DNA of 64,000 bases, taken from NCBI GenBank assembly GCA_963730995.1, contig CAVSUB010000002.1, positions 186,001 through 250,000 of the forward strand, written 5' to 3'. Every line of letters begins with the position of its first letter. The stretch's first letter is position 1. A program made the position numbers and the translations under genes. The DNA is from CAVSUB01 sp963730995. Its GTDB lineage: Bacteria > Acidobacteriota > Vicinamibacteria > Vicinamibacterales > 2-12-FULL-66-21. Below, one piece after another: positions 10,348 through 19,145 of this stretch. The notes beneath the pieces were generated by a model. The model saw only the letters and a program-made list of their open reading frames with translations. It was not told where the DNA came from and searched no databases.

Positions 10348-11111
10348 CACTGATACCGGACCCAGGGACGCGAACCGCCGTGTTCGACGGTCAATCGCGT
10401 CGAGAAGGCGCGCAGCCATGCGGGGTCCTCGAGTGCCGTCTCGGTAGCGAGATCCCGTGCCACGCTCCGCTCTGCCAGCACGATCAGACGCGTGCAGAAC
10501 GTCAGCGCAAGGTTGACGTCGTGGGTGACCGCCACGCAGGCCGTTCCGCGGTCCGCCTCGGCGCGCAGGACGCCGAAGCACTGCAGCTGCTGATCGACGT
10601 CGAGAAATGTCGCGGGCTCGTCGAGCAACAGCACGCGCGCGCGCTGTGCGAGACAGGCCGCGAGAAACACCCGCTGGCGCTCGCCGCCGCTGAGCGTGGC
10701 CAGGATGCGACGCCGAAACTCGAGACACTCGCACCGCCGCATCGCTTCCTCGGTGATGTCCCCGTCCTCGTCGGACTCGAACCAGCGTTCCGCGTGCGCG
10801 TAGCGGCCCATGAGAACGAGTGCCTCCGAGCGCATCGACAGGTCCGCTCGCACACTCTGTGGGAGATGTGACAGCAGCCGCGCCCTTTCGATTGCCGTCC
10901 ATTCATCGAGCGGACGATCCGCCAGGAGCACCGCGCCCTCGGTGGGCGTTCGCAGCCCCGCGACGACGTCGAGCAGCGTGCTCTTGCCCGCGCCGTTGCG
11001 TCCCATGACCGCCACGAACTCTCCAGGGCCGACGTCGAACGACACGCGCTCGAGCACGGGCACCGTTCCGGCACGCCAGCCGACGTTCCGCACGCGGAGG
11101 ACGGGCGTCAT
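10347..11111 (-). CDS. btuD: Corrinoid ABC importer ATPase BtuD
   Basis: 254 residues, normal for the FepC/BtuD family. Walker A GRNGAGKST, Q-loop in HLPQSVRADL, signature LSGGERQR, Walker B VLLLDEPATFLDV and the switch His in AVTHDVNLAL are all present. ATG at 11111 overlaps the btuF stop (ATGA) and its stop overlaps btuC (TGATG). It powers the BtuC channel in the cytoplasm. Nothing is missing. Confidence 0.88.
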   Translation of the reverse strand: MTPVLRVRNVGWRAGTVPVLERVSFDVGPGEFVAVMGRNGAGKSTLLDVVAGLRTPTEGAVLLADRPLDEWTAIERARLLSHLPQSVRADLSMRSEALVLMGRYAHAERWFESDEDGDITEEAMRRCECLEFRRRILATLSGGERQRVFLAACLAQRARVLLLDEPATFLDVDQQLQCFGVLRAEADRGTACVAVTHDVNLALTFCTRLIVLAERSVARDLATETALEDPAWLRAFSTRLTVEHGGSRPWVRYQ

Positions 11112-11974
11112 CGGATCTCGACTCCGTGGAGCCAGCGCGCCATGGCCCTCGCCACGGAGACGATACGCGGACCGGGAACCACGAAGGCTTCGTCGTTCAC
11201 GGCATGAAGGCCACCCTCACGCACGGCCTTGACGAGCGCCTGGCTCTGCCACAGGCCTTCGGTGATTCTGCGGCGACGGTCGGAATCCGCGGGCGACTCA
11301 CCCATCTCGCCCACGTCGACGATGACGTCAGGCGCCGAGCTGATGACCGTCTCCATGGAAATGCGCGGGTATTCCAGGCTGGCCGATGCGAGCACGTTCG
11401 ATCCGCCGGCAATGGCGGCGATGTCGTTCAAGTACGAACCCGGGCCAACGGCAATGATGTCCGAGAGCGTTCCCGTCCGGCGTCCGACGACAATCAGGAT
11501 CTTTCGCGGCGCGCGGCCAGCGACCGATGCCTTGACGCGATCGAGCCCGGCATTCACGTCTGCGAGCAGCCGCGCGCCTCTGTCCGGCACGCCGGCTGCT
11601 GCGCTGATCTGCCGGATGGTGGCAAACACGCTCGACAACGATCCGCGATCGACGACCGCAGTCTTGAGCCCGAGCCTGGCGAGCTGGGCGGCGACCGTGT
11701 TGGGACCGGCATGGATGAAGACGAGATCCGGCTTCAGGCGCGCGATCGTTTCGGCATCAGGCTTCAGAAAAGTCCCCACCTTCGGCAACGTCGCCACGGC
11801 CGGCGGAAAGCGGCAATAAGTCGAGACACCGACGACCCGATCGCCGAGTCCCAGCGCAAACAACGTCTCCGTGATGCTCGGGGACGTGGACACGATGCGT
11901 GGGGGAATCGCCTGCGGCTGCGCCCAGCTCGCGGCGGCGACCAGCAGCAGCACGATCAAGACGCGTCGTATCAT
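11108..11974 (-). CDS. btuF: Periplasmic corrinoid-binding protein BtuF
   Basis: 288 residues. The N-terminus (RRVLIVLLLVAAASWAQPQA) is a Sec signal peptide. The body is a TroA/BtuF class III binding protein with the strand-turn IVSTSPSITETLFALGLGDR, then VVGVSTYCRFPP, KPDLVFIHAG and a central helix. It captures corrinoid in the periplasm and hands it to BtuCD. It lies 39 bases downstream of the pduO-type gene and overlaps btuD by ATGA. A cobalt-free or haem substrate cannot be excluded from sequence, but location in a cobalamin riboswitch operon favours corrinoid. Confidence 0.83.
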   Translation of the reverse strand: MIRRVLIVLLLVAAASWAQPQAIPPRIVSTSPSITETLFALGLGDRVVGVSTYCRFPPAVATLPKVGTFLKPDAETIARLKPDLVFIHAGPNTVAAQLARLGLKTAVVDRGSLSSVFATIRQISAAAGVPDRGARLLADVNAGLDRVKASVAGRAPRKILIVVGRRTGTLSDIIAVGPGSYLNDIAAIAGGSNVLASASLEYPRISMETVISSAPDVIVDVGEMGESPADSDRRRRITEGLWQSQALVKAVREGGLHAVNDEAFVVPGPRIVSVARAMARWLHGVEIR

Positions 11975-12013
11975 GCCTTCCAGGCTCCAATGGCTTCCAT
12001 GCCGTAGCTCCTG

Positions 12014-12595
12014 CTACCAGGCGCGTGAGAAGCGGTTGCCGGCTTTTCCTGTCACGTCCCGCAGCGATCCGCTGACGCCGGCGTCGTGCTCGAGCTTTCG
12101 GCCGAAGAGCCAGAGCACGTCGGACAATCTGTTGACGTACGACAGAATCGCCGGCTGAACTGCGGCGCCTGATTCCTGAAAACGCACGAGCGAGCGCTCT
12201 GCTCGCCGACAGATCGTGCGCGCGACGTCGAAGGCAGCGGCCGCCCGGTGTTCCCCCGGGATCGACCAGTCGGCGAGCATCCCTTCGATCGCTTCCAGCC
12301 GGTGCACTTCATCAGTCAGGCGCTCGGTCAACGCGGGATCGATCACGATCTGCGGCTTCGGGCTCTCGGCCGGCGTCGCGAGCGACGAGCCGATCCTGAA
12401 GAGATCCTGCTGTACGCCCTTCGTGAACGCCGCGATCTCGCCGTCCTCGCAGATGGATCGCGCGAACCCGAGCGATGAATTCAGCTCGTCGACCGTCCCG
12501 TAGGTTTCGACCCGCAGCGATCCTTTTGACACGCGGACGCCGCCGGCAAGACTCGTTTCGCCGCCGTCGCCCCGCATCGTGCTGATGCTTCTCAT
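12014..12595 (-). CDS. pduO: ATP:cob(I)alamin adenosyltransferase, PduO type
   Basis: 193 residues, normal for the PduO family. The N-terminal TMRGDGGETSLAGGVRVSKG is the ATP-binding start, YGTVDELNSSLGFAR follows, and ICRRAERSLV and YVNRLSDVLWLFGRK are the conserved C-terminal helices. It transfers adenosyl from ATP to cob(I)alamin or cobinamide. ATG at 12595 overlaps the preceding ATPase stop (ATGA), so it sits between the two ABC systems and would adenosylate corrinoid as it is imported. Residues just after the start read MRSISTMRGDG; the inner Met is an alternative start. Confidence 0.9.
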   Translation of the reverse strand: MRSISTMRGDGGETSLAGGVRVSKGSLRVETYGTVDELNSSLGFARSICEDGEIAAFTKGVQQDLFRIGSSLATPAESPKPQIVIDPALTERLTDEVHRLEAIEGMLADWSIPGEHRAAAAFDVARTICRRAERSLVRFQESGAAVQPAILSYVNRLSDVLWLFGRKLEHDAGVSGSLRDVTGKAGNRFSRAW

Positions 12596-13647
12596 GATTC
12601 GGTCTCCCTCCCGTTGTCTTCCGCAGCCAGGCCGCGGACGTGGGCGGCGAGTGCCCTGAAGGTCTCGCCGCTGACTACACTTGCGCCCGTCGACGCCGTC
12701 CAACCCGAATCGCCGACGACGACATTCAGCCGCGCGCGAGCGTGCTCGGCGGCCAGCGTGTAGCCCTCGCGTTCGAGCGTCGCGCGCGCCATGGCGGCAC
12801 GCAGCCCCTGGCCGCAGACCGTGGCGTCCCCTCGGTCGCCCGTCAGCCATCGAAACGTTCGCTCCTCGGGATGGAATCGGATCTGGCGTCCTTCGAAAGC
12901 CGTCGCGATGGCGCCGGACAGCATGACGTCCTCGGGGGCGCCGGTGATGACTTCTCCGCCTGGCATCAGGAGCCACACGACATCCGCTGTCCGCAGCGCG
13001 AGCTCGAGATCGTGCGTGGATACGACGACGGCCAGGGCTTCGGTGCGCGTCAGCCGGCGGAGCAGCCCCATCAGGTCGACGCGCGAGGGCACGTCGAGAA
13101 AGGCCGTCGGCTCGTCGAGGACGAGCAGCATCGGCTCTTGAGCCAGGGCGCGCGCGACCATCACGCGCTGCCGCTCCCCATCGGAGATACGGGCGAAGTC
13201 GCGATCGGACAGATGATTGGCGCCTACTGCGTCGATGGCCCACGAGACGACATCGCGATCGCGCGCGCTCAGGCCGCCGAGCCAGCCGGAATATGGATAC
13301 CTTCCCAGTTCGACAACCTGCCTGGCGCGCAGCGACTCGACGCCGACGCGTTCGGTGAGCACGACGGCGAGGCGCCGCGCCAGATCCGAGGCTGACAGTG
13401 ACTCGAGGGCCACCCCACCGAGCTCCACCGATCCCCACAGCGCGGGCTGCATGCGGGCCAGCGTGCGGATCAGAGTCGATTTCCCTATGCCGTTGGGACC
13501 AAGGAGACACACCAGCTCCCCCGAGTCTGCGGCCAGGTTGACCCGCTCCAGCACGGCCCGGCGCTCCCGGCGACTCCTGTAGCCAACCGCGAGATCGCGG
13601 GTTGTCATCGCGGGTGCCCCTGCGGCCGGTGCGTTGGCGGATCTCAT
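12592..13647 (-). CDS. Second corrinoid/metal-chelate ABC ATPase with C-terminal extension
   Basis: 351 residues. Walker A GPNGIGKST, signature-like ISDGERQRV, Walker B LLVLDEPTAFLDV and switch VVSTHDLELAL define an ABC ATPase of the FepC/HmuV group. The LSGGE signature reads ISDGE, which is tolerated in this branch. After the core (about residue 275) there is an extension of about 75 residues including GEGYTLAAEH-like and VVVGDSGWTAS segments, absent from BtuD next door. I chose ATG at 13647 because it overlaps the permease stop (ATGA). A downstream ATG at 13608 lies closer to the domain start and would drop 13 residues. Confidence 0.83.
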   Translation of the reverse strand: MRSANAPAAGAPAMTTRDLAVGYRSRRERRAVLERVNLAADSGELVCLLGPNGIGKSTLIRTLARMQPALWGSVELGGVALESLSASDLARRLAVVLTERVGVESLRARQVVELGRYPYSGWLGGLSARDRDVVSWAIDAVGANHLSDRDFARISDGERQRVMVARALAQEPMLLVLDEPTAFLDVPSRVDLMGLLRRLTRTEALAVVVSTHDLELALRTADVVWLLMPGGEVITGAPEDVMLSGAIATAFEGRQIRFHPEERTFRWLTGDRGDATVCGQGLRAAMARATLEREGYTLAAEHARARLNVVVGDSGWTASTGASVVSGETFRALAAHVRGLAAEDNGRETES

Positions 13648-14747
13648 CCGGCGAACGCTCCGCGCCTGCTTCGCAGGAGAACGACGACCACCACCGGCGC
13701 TCCGATGATCGACGTCACGGCGTTCAGCGGCAGTATGCCGGCGCCTCCGGGCAGCAGCGAGACGATCTGGGCCACCAGCGCGACCGACCCACCCAACAGG
13801 ACGACGGCTGGCACGAGCACCCGATGATTCGATGTTCCGAGAAGCCCTCGGCACAAATGAGGGACGGCGATGCCGAGAAATGCGATCGGCCCGCAGAACG
13901 CCGTCACGACCGCGCCAAGCATCGAGGCGCCGAGCATCGTCAGAACTCTCGCGCTCCGGACGGGGACGCCCATCGATCGCGCGTAGCTCTCGCCCAGCAG
14001 AAGCGCGTTGAGCTGTTTCGTCATCGCACAGGCCAGACACACGCCGACGAGCGTGAGCGGCGCGAAGAGTCGCAGCCGCTGCCAGGTGACGCCCGAGAAC
14101 GATCCGAACCCCCATTGCGCCAGCTGCGCAAGACGCTCGGGGGCGCTCACGCCGACGAGCACTGTGACGACTGCCGAGGCCGCGTAGCCGAACATCAGGC
14201 CCAGGATCAGCACCGTCGCGGGATTGCCTACCCGCGACGACGCCACGAGCACGAGGGCAAGGACAGCCACCGCGCCGGCGATCGCGGCCCCGACGAGGAG
14301 CGCATCGCCTGCAAGCCCCGTCGAAGCGCCGAAGGCCGCAGCGACGCTCATGCCCGATCCGAGCACGACGATCGCAACGCCAAGGCCGGCGCCCGACGAA
14401 ATCCCCAGAGCGAACGGATCCGCGAGAGGGTTCCGAAAGAGCGTCTGCATCTGCAGCCCGGCGATGCCGAGGGCGGCGCCGGCCAGCAGCGCCGTGAGCG
14501 ATCTCGGCAGGCGAATGGTCTCGACCACGATCGCCGCGCCGTCGCGCGCCGCCGACGACCGGAGGAGGACCTCCATCACTCTCTCGACCGGGACCTGTGT
14601 CGAACCAAGCACCAGCGACATCAGGAAGGCGGCGATCAGCGCCGCCGTCAAACCGGCGAGGGCGATGGCCTCGCGCTCGCGACGGCCGACGCGGCGCACA
14701 GCGCCGGACGTCTCGACAGCGACAGGAGAGCTGATGTGAACGGTCAC
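13644..14747 (-). CDS. Second FecCD-family ABC permease
   Basis: 367 residues, polytopic. Signatures are IRLPRSLTALLAGAALGIAG, LQMQTLFRNPLADPFALGIS, SGAGLG, FLGIAVPHLCRGLLG and the C-terminal GAPVVVVVLLRSRRG. The start is GTG at 14747, 13 bases after the stop of the binding protein; no ATG fits nearby. Its stop overlaps the ATPase gene. With that ATPase and the binding protein upstream it makes a complete second importer inside the same riboswitch operon, either for a different corrinoid form or as a paralogue with another chelate. Confidence 0.86.
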   Translation of the reverse strand: MTVHISSPVAVETSGAVRRVGRREREAIALAGLTAALIAAFLMSLVLGSTQVPVERVMEVLLRSSAARDGAAIVVETIRLPRSLTALLAGAALGIAGLQMQTLFRNPLADPFALGISSGAGLGVAIVVLGSGMSVAAAFGASTGLAGDALLVGAAIAGAVAVLALVLVASSRVGNPATVLILGLMFGYAASAVVTVLVGVSAPERLAQLAQWGFGSFSGVTWQRLRLFAPLTLVGVCLACAMTKQLNALLLGESYARSMGVPVRSARVLTMLGASMLGAVVTAFCGPIAFLGIAVPHLCRGLLGTSNHRVLVPAVVLLGGSVALVAQIVSLLPGGAGILPLNAVTSIIGAPVVVVVLLRSRRGAFAG

Positions 14748-14760
14748 GATAGCCGGACCT

Positions 14761-15999
14761 TCACCGGGCGGGAACCTGCATGTACCACTCGAACTGATGT
14801 TCAGGTGCGAGATTCGGATGGAAGATCTTCACCAGGTCGGCGAGCACCACGTCGGGGTGCGACACAGAGCGGGACCAGTAGTCGTTTCCGCCGGCCGGCG
14901 TTACCCTCCGCTCGTAGACCCACACCTGTTTCGCTCGATACGCTTTGAACTCGCCGTATCTCGGCTCGTCCTTGACCATCGTGCCGAGGTTCTGCCATCC
15001 ACCACCGTTGATCCAGATGTCGGCGTTCGCCGCGCGCCGGAGCTGTGTTTCGAGGTCGATGGTCACCGACCCCTGGGCCGCGTTGTCGGCCCAGACGTAT
15101 CGGCCGCCCGCATCCCTGATCAACGCGGCAACGTAGGATCGGCCGCCGGCAATCACGAAATCGCCGCGAGTGCCGCGCCCGGTCATCACCACTGGTTTCG
15201 CATCGTCCGGGACGGCCGTCGCTCGGGCGCTGAGGTTCTTGTAGCGCGTCTTCACTTCACCGTAGAGCCGTTGCGCAGGTCGTTCTTCGTTCAGAAAGAG
15301 CGCCACGAACTTCAGCCACTCTGCCCGCGCGAGCGCGGTCGGCTCCAGCCAGTCGTTGTTCTTTACGACCGGGATGCCGGCGCTGCGAATCACAGCCAGC
15401 GGCGCGCTGGCCGTGCCGCCGGTCATGAACAGACCTGGACGCTGCGAGACGACGAGCTCCGCGTCGATCACCGAGAGCGGCGCGAATTGGCGAACCTGGC
15501 CGCTCTTCACTCGCTCGAGAATCTCCTCGCCGACCAACTGCTTCATCTGCGACACGCCGGTCAAAACGTCGAGGCGTCTCAAATCGACGAGCATCGACAA
15601 ATGCGTAGGTGACGCCGAGTACACCGACGAGATCGGCACGGTCGCCACTTGCGCTCCGGCGAGCTCGCCGGCGAGCGTCGGCGCCGGCGCGCCGCATTGG
15701 ACGAGAACATACCGCTCGACCGGGCCTGCTCCTGCCGCGTCACGAACACTGACCACCTTGTACGAGCGGTGATAGGTGACGCTGAAGTTCACCGCGTCCT
15801 CGACTGTCACCTTGTCGGGGAAGTAGTCTCTCGACGGCTCGTACGCGCCGACACATCCTCTGGCGATGTTCGACGGCGACTGGCTGGTCGCGCTCGCCTG
15901 CGAGGCGACCACCTGCGCGCCCGAGGCCACGAGGAGGGCTGCGATGGCCCGCCACGCGGCATGTCGGCGCGCGTAATGTTGGCCGACGCTGCGCAGCAC
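14761..15999 (-). CDS. ABC transporter substrate-binding protein (TroA-like, long form)
   Basis: 412 residues, longer than BtuF. The N-terminus has a signal peptide (AWRAIAALLVASGAQVVASQ). Recognisable stretches are NIARGCVGAYEPSRDYFPDK, VTYHRSYKVVSV, YVLVQCGAPAP, IPVVKNNDWLEPTALARAEW and ADIWINGGGWQNL, typical of the long iron-complex or corrinoid TroA-type proteins paired with FecCD permeases. GTG at 15999 begins one base after the stop of the TonB receptor (16001-16003). It is the second gene of the operon, and I infer it feeds the permease/ATPase pair just downstream. Confidence 0.8.
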   Translation of the reverse strand: MLRSVGQHYARRHAAWRAIAALLVASGAQVVASQASATSQSPSNIARGCVGAYEPSRDYFPDKVTVEDAVNFSVTYHRSYKVVSVRDAAGAGPVERYVLVQCGAPAPTLAGELAGAQVATVPISSVYSASPTHLSMLVDLRRLDVLTGVSQMKQLVGEEILERVKSGQVRQFAPLSVIDAELVVSQRPGLFMTGGTASAPLAVIRSAGIPVVKNNDWLEPTALARAEWLKFVALFLNEERPAQRLYGEVKTRYKNLSARATAVPDDAKPVVMTGRGTRGDFVIAGGRSYVAALIRDAGGRYVWADNAAQGSVTIDLETQLRRAANADIWINGGGWQNLGTMVKDEPRYGEFKAYRAKQVWVYERRVTPAGGNDYWSRSVSHPDVVLADLVKIFHPNLAPEHQFEWYMQVPAR

Positions 16000-16000
16000 G

Positions 16001-18376
16001 TCAGAATCCCACCCGGTAGAACGCCTTGAACGACACGCCCTGGAGCGGATAGCCCAGCTTCTCGTAGTAGAACTCGTCGAACAGGTTGTTCACGGCAAGA
16101 ACGAGCGCGTGCTGCCGGCGAGGCGGTAGCGTCACGGTCGCATCGATCACCGTGAAATCGTCGTAGTCGACGATCGGAAACCCGGCCTGATTCGGAGTCG
16201 CTGTCCTTCCGGCCCTGCACGTACCGGCCCGACACTCGCGCGCTTACGCGGGCCGACGTCCGACGTCGATGCCTGCGCGAATCGTGTGCGCCGGCACGTT
16301 GAGGATGTCCTGCTCCAGTCCGTTCGGGAGTCGTTCCTTGCGATTGAAGTAGTGGGTCGTGTTGGCGAACACGCCGAGGCGCGACGTCAGGCGGTGATCG
16401 GCCTCGAGCTCGAGCCCGCTGATGTGCGCGTCCAGACCGTTGGCCACCGACAGGACGATCGGATCCGGCGGCGGCGGACTGCTGATCACCACGTTCGAGA
16501 TGAACCGATCCTTGACGACGGTTCGGAAGGCCGTGACGTCGAGGCGCGTCGGCGGCGAGGTCCACTCCGCGCCGGCGTCGAAGGACGTGCTGCGCTCCGG
16601 CTTCAGATCGGGATTGCCCTGGTTGATCTGCGTGCGCCCGCCGACGATGGTCGTCGTGATACCCGGTCAGCATCAGAGCTTCGGCCGGAATGAAGCGCGC
16701 GCCCGATGGCAAAGTGCGCGCGCAGGTTCTTCACGAGCCTCGTGCTTGATGCCGACGCTCGGATTGAAGACGCTGAAGTCGCTTTCGGACGGCGTGAAGT
16801 TCGTCTTGAGCGGCGTCGTCGACGGTCTCGGTGGTGATGTGATCGAACGCGCCCGCCGAGCGCAACGACCGTGCGGCCGTCCCAGAGCTTCAGGGTGTTC
16901 TCGGCGTAGACGCCGGCGGTGCGCTTGTTGCTGTCGGCCGAGAACGGCGCCGCGCGATCGCCCGTTCGCGTGTACGAACGGCTCACGCTCGTCACTCTCT
17001 CGTAGTCGAATCCGATGACGAGGCTGTTGCCGCGCGACCAGCTCCACAGAGTCCTTGACCTGCAGCGCCGGCTCCAGCCGAGATCGCTCTCGAAGCGACA
17101 GATACGGCAGGAACGGCCGGTCGAGCGGGTTCGTCGTCGTGACGTTGACCGTGTGGCTGGCTGTCGTCCGCGTGGTAGCCGGTGACCGAAAGCGTCGTGC
17201 GCTGCCGATGCGGCCGCTCGAGACGCGAACGTCCTGACTCGATCGCTCGAGGTTCTTTCCGGCCCTGTGAATTGAGGCCGGTCGACGAGGTCGCCGGGCG
17301 TCATGATGTCGCGCCCTCGATAGGCCTCGCCACGCACATCGAGACGCCAGCGTCCCGAGGTCGACACCCACGCGGGCCGCTGCCGTCGTAGGTCTTGTAG
17401 CTGGTCGCCGGCCGGACCTCGCCGTTGCCCATCCGATAGTCGTCACGCTGGTCGAACATCGCTGCCGCCCAGGTCGAAGTCGACGACGCGACGACACGCT
17501 GCCGCCCAGCGCGACCGGCGAAATCGGAGGTTCCGTAAGCTGCCGCCGCCGACACGCGCCGTGCCGCCAATCCTGCCGCGCGACTGTCGCGTGATCACGT
17601 TGACGACGCCGCCCATCGCCGACGAGCCGTAGATCGACGAGGCCGCGCCCTTGAGGACCTCGATGCGATCGACGTCGTCCAGGAGCAGCGTCGCCGAGAT
17701 TGGTCACGCCGGACGGGCGGCCGTCGATGAGCAGCAGCGAGCGCTTGTTGATGCCCGAGAACTGCGGCCGGAATCCGCGAATGCCGATGCCGGAGAGCAC
17801 GCCCGCTGTACTGGATGACGTCGACGCCGGCGTTCTTCTTCAGGACGTCGGTCAGGTCCGCTGCCACGGTTCGTTCGATGATCCGTCGCGTCGATCGACT
17901 TCGACCTTCTGCGGCGTCTCGGCGATTCGTGTCTCCACCCTGCGGCCGGTGACTACGACGTCTTCCGAGAAACCGCCAGCCGTGAGCACGACTCGCAGGG
18001 CAGGCAGCGCGCCCGTTGGCGGCACGGTGACCTGCTGCACGGCCGGCGATGAACAGCGGCAGTCTCGACGGCGACGGTGTACGGCCCGTCCGGGAGGCGG
18101 CCGAGCGCTGAACAGTCGCCGTCGCCATTCGTTGTCGTCGTCTGGACGACCGCGTCCGCTGGCATCGGTGACGCGTCACTCGAGCGCCGGCAAGACGCGC
18201 ATCCGCCTGATCGACGACGACGCCCGTCAACGGCGCTGTCACGGCACTGCGCGACTTGCCGGCGGCGCTGAGTGTGACTCGGCATTGGAACTCCGCGCCG
18301 TGAGGATCGACCAGCGACCTGCAGCGATCAGCGCCTGGGACCAGGCCGCGTGATGCACGAGCGCGAACACGCTCAT
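16001..18376 (-). pseudogene. TonB-dependent cobalamin receptor, disrupted by many +1 shifts
   Basis: Outer-membrane receptor, first gene after the leftward riboswitch. In order one can read a carboxypeptidase-regulatory-like domain (LTGVVVDQADARLAGARVT), the plug (TVAADLTDVLKKNAGVDVIQ, LSGIGIRGFRPQFSGINKRS, LLLIDGRPSG, then DDVDRIEVLKGAASSIYGSS and GGVVNVITRQSRGR), barrel strands (MFDQRDDYRMG, NPLDRPFLPYLSLR, GNSLVIGFDYERVTS, VISSPPPPDPIVLSVANGLD) and the terminal YRVGF with stop at 16001. These segments lie in all three frames. At least fifteen shifts are needed, nearly all stepping the same way, as single extra bases. Near 16200-16250 the frame leaves and returns, so at least one break there may be a deletion. 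The N-terminus is uncertain; ATG at 18376 is a guess. Either a local assembly problem or real decay; the former is more likely because the residues themselves are conserved. Confidence 0.8.
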
Positions 18377-18494
18377 GAAAGGACGATCGAATCGCACGAG
18401 CCATCGAGACGTGCCTCCGCGAGCGCGCGGGGACCATCGACGACGACAGGATCGGACTGGGAAGACGGCTGAAGGACCGGGAGTTCCAGTGCAC

Positions 18495-18516
18495 ACTTTC
18501 TGTCGTCGCAGAAAGT
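18495..18516 (-). promoter_or_regulatory. Hairpin just downstream of the leftward riboswitch (expression platform)
   Basis: An 8-bp perfect inverted repeat (ACTTTCTG and CAGAAAGT, 6-base loop) about 10 bases past the aptamer. The rightward riboswitch is followed by a hairpin with nearly the same stem. Equivalent placement suggests a shared expression platform acting on transcription or on access to the start region; the mechanism is inferred. Confidence 0.5.
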
Positions 18517-18524
18517 CGACCGCA

Positions 18525-18735
18525 GAATCCTTGGGTAGGTCTCCTGACTCGGAAGGACGCGAATCGGACAACGTCCGACTCGCAGGCCGCTTCACCTTCC
18601 CCGGCTGTTCGGCCGAGTGGCTCAATCGAAGCGACACGTCTTCACTCACAGTGGCGGGACCGCGCCGGATTTGCACCGGCTTCCCTGTTATGCCCTCATG
18701 GGCACCCAAGGCGAAGTGCCATCCTAACATATCGG
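18525..18735 (-). promoter_or_regulatory. Cobalamin riboswitch, leftward
   Basis: Read on the minus strand: AACAGGGAAGCCGGTGCAA, then GCGCGGTCCCGCCACTGTGA containing the B12-box core GCCACTG, then GCCACTCGGCC, CCGGGGAAGGTGAAGC and the 3' end GTCAGGAGACCTACCC. These are the conserved blocks of the AdoCbl/Cbl class, in order. It lies about 150 bases upstream of the receptor start and would lower expression of the whole leftward operon when cobalamin is plentiful. Ends are approximate. Confidence 0.95.
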
Positions 18736-18871
18736 ATTGGCAGCCACCGTTCCGTGCACGAACACGTGCGGGCGGCCCGTCAGAGGGTGATGCCCGACCA
18801 CGGCCCTGACGCCATGGACTTCTTCGATCAGTGGAACGGTCAAGACCTTCGATGGCTCGCCGTGCGCTCTG

Positions 18872-19068
18872 ATCGATCATCGTGATACCGTGACGGGTCT
18901 GGGCGCCCACTACGGGCCTAACAGGGAAGCCGGTGCGAATCCGGCGCGGTCCCGCCACTGTAAGAGAGGGGCGCTGCTTCACGTGCCACTCGGCAACGCC
19001 GGGGAAGGCGAAGCGGCTCGCGGCATCCGGCCGCACCCTCGAAGTCAGGAGACCTGCCCAGATCATCG
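18872..19068 (+). promoter_or_regulatory. Cobalamin riboswitch, rightward
   Basis: Conserved blocks in order: CCTAACAGGGAAGCCGGTGC, GCGCGGTCCCGCCACTGTAA, GTGCCACTCGGCAACGCCGG, GGGGAAGGCGAAGC, and GTCAGGAGACCTGCCC. The element precedes the receptor start at 19146 by about 80 bases. About 140 bases separate it from the 5' end of the leftward riboswitch, so both promoters must lie in that short gap, roughly 18736-18871. The two aptamers share many exact blocks, which suggests a duplicated leader. Confidence 0.95.
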
Positions 19069-19072
19069 GTCG

Positions 19073-19095
19073 GCTTTCTGCGGGGAACAGAAAAC
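19073..19095 (+). promoter_or_regulatory. Hairpin just downstream of the rightward riboswitch
   Basis: Inverted repeat CTTTCTG / CAGAAAA with a 7-base loop, starting about 5-10 bases after the aptamer and matching the stem of the hairpin after the leftward riboswitch. It ends about 50 bases before the receptor ATG, with the Shine-Dalgarno GAGGAGG near 19130. Probable expression platform; not proven. Confidence 0.5.
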
Positions 19096-19145
19096 GCTTC
19101 TTCCACTCCCTGCGTTTGCCTGCCGTGCTCGAGGAGGCATCGTTC

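Noticed and set aside
16001..18376. Programmed +1 frameshifting as a way to read the disrupted receptor
   Set aside because: Too many sites, no shared slippery motif, and similar single shifts in unrelated neighbouring genes; an artefact explains all at once.
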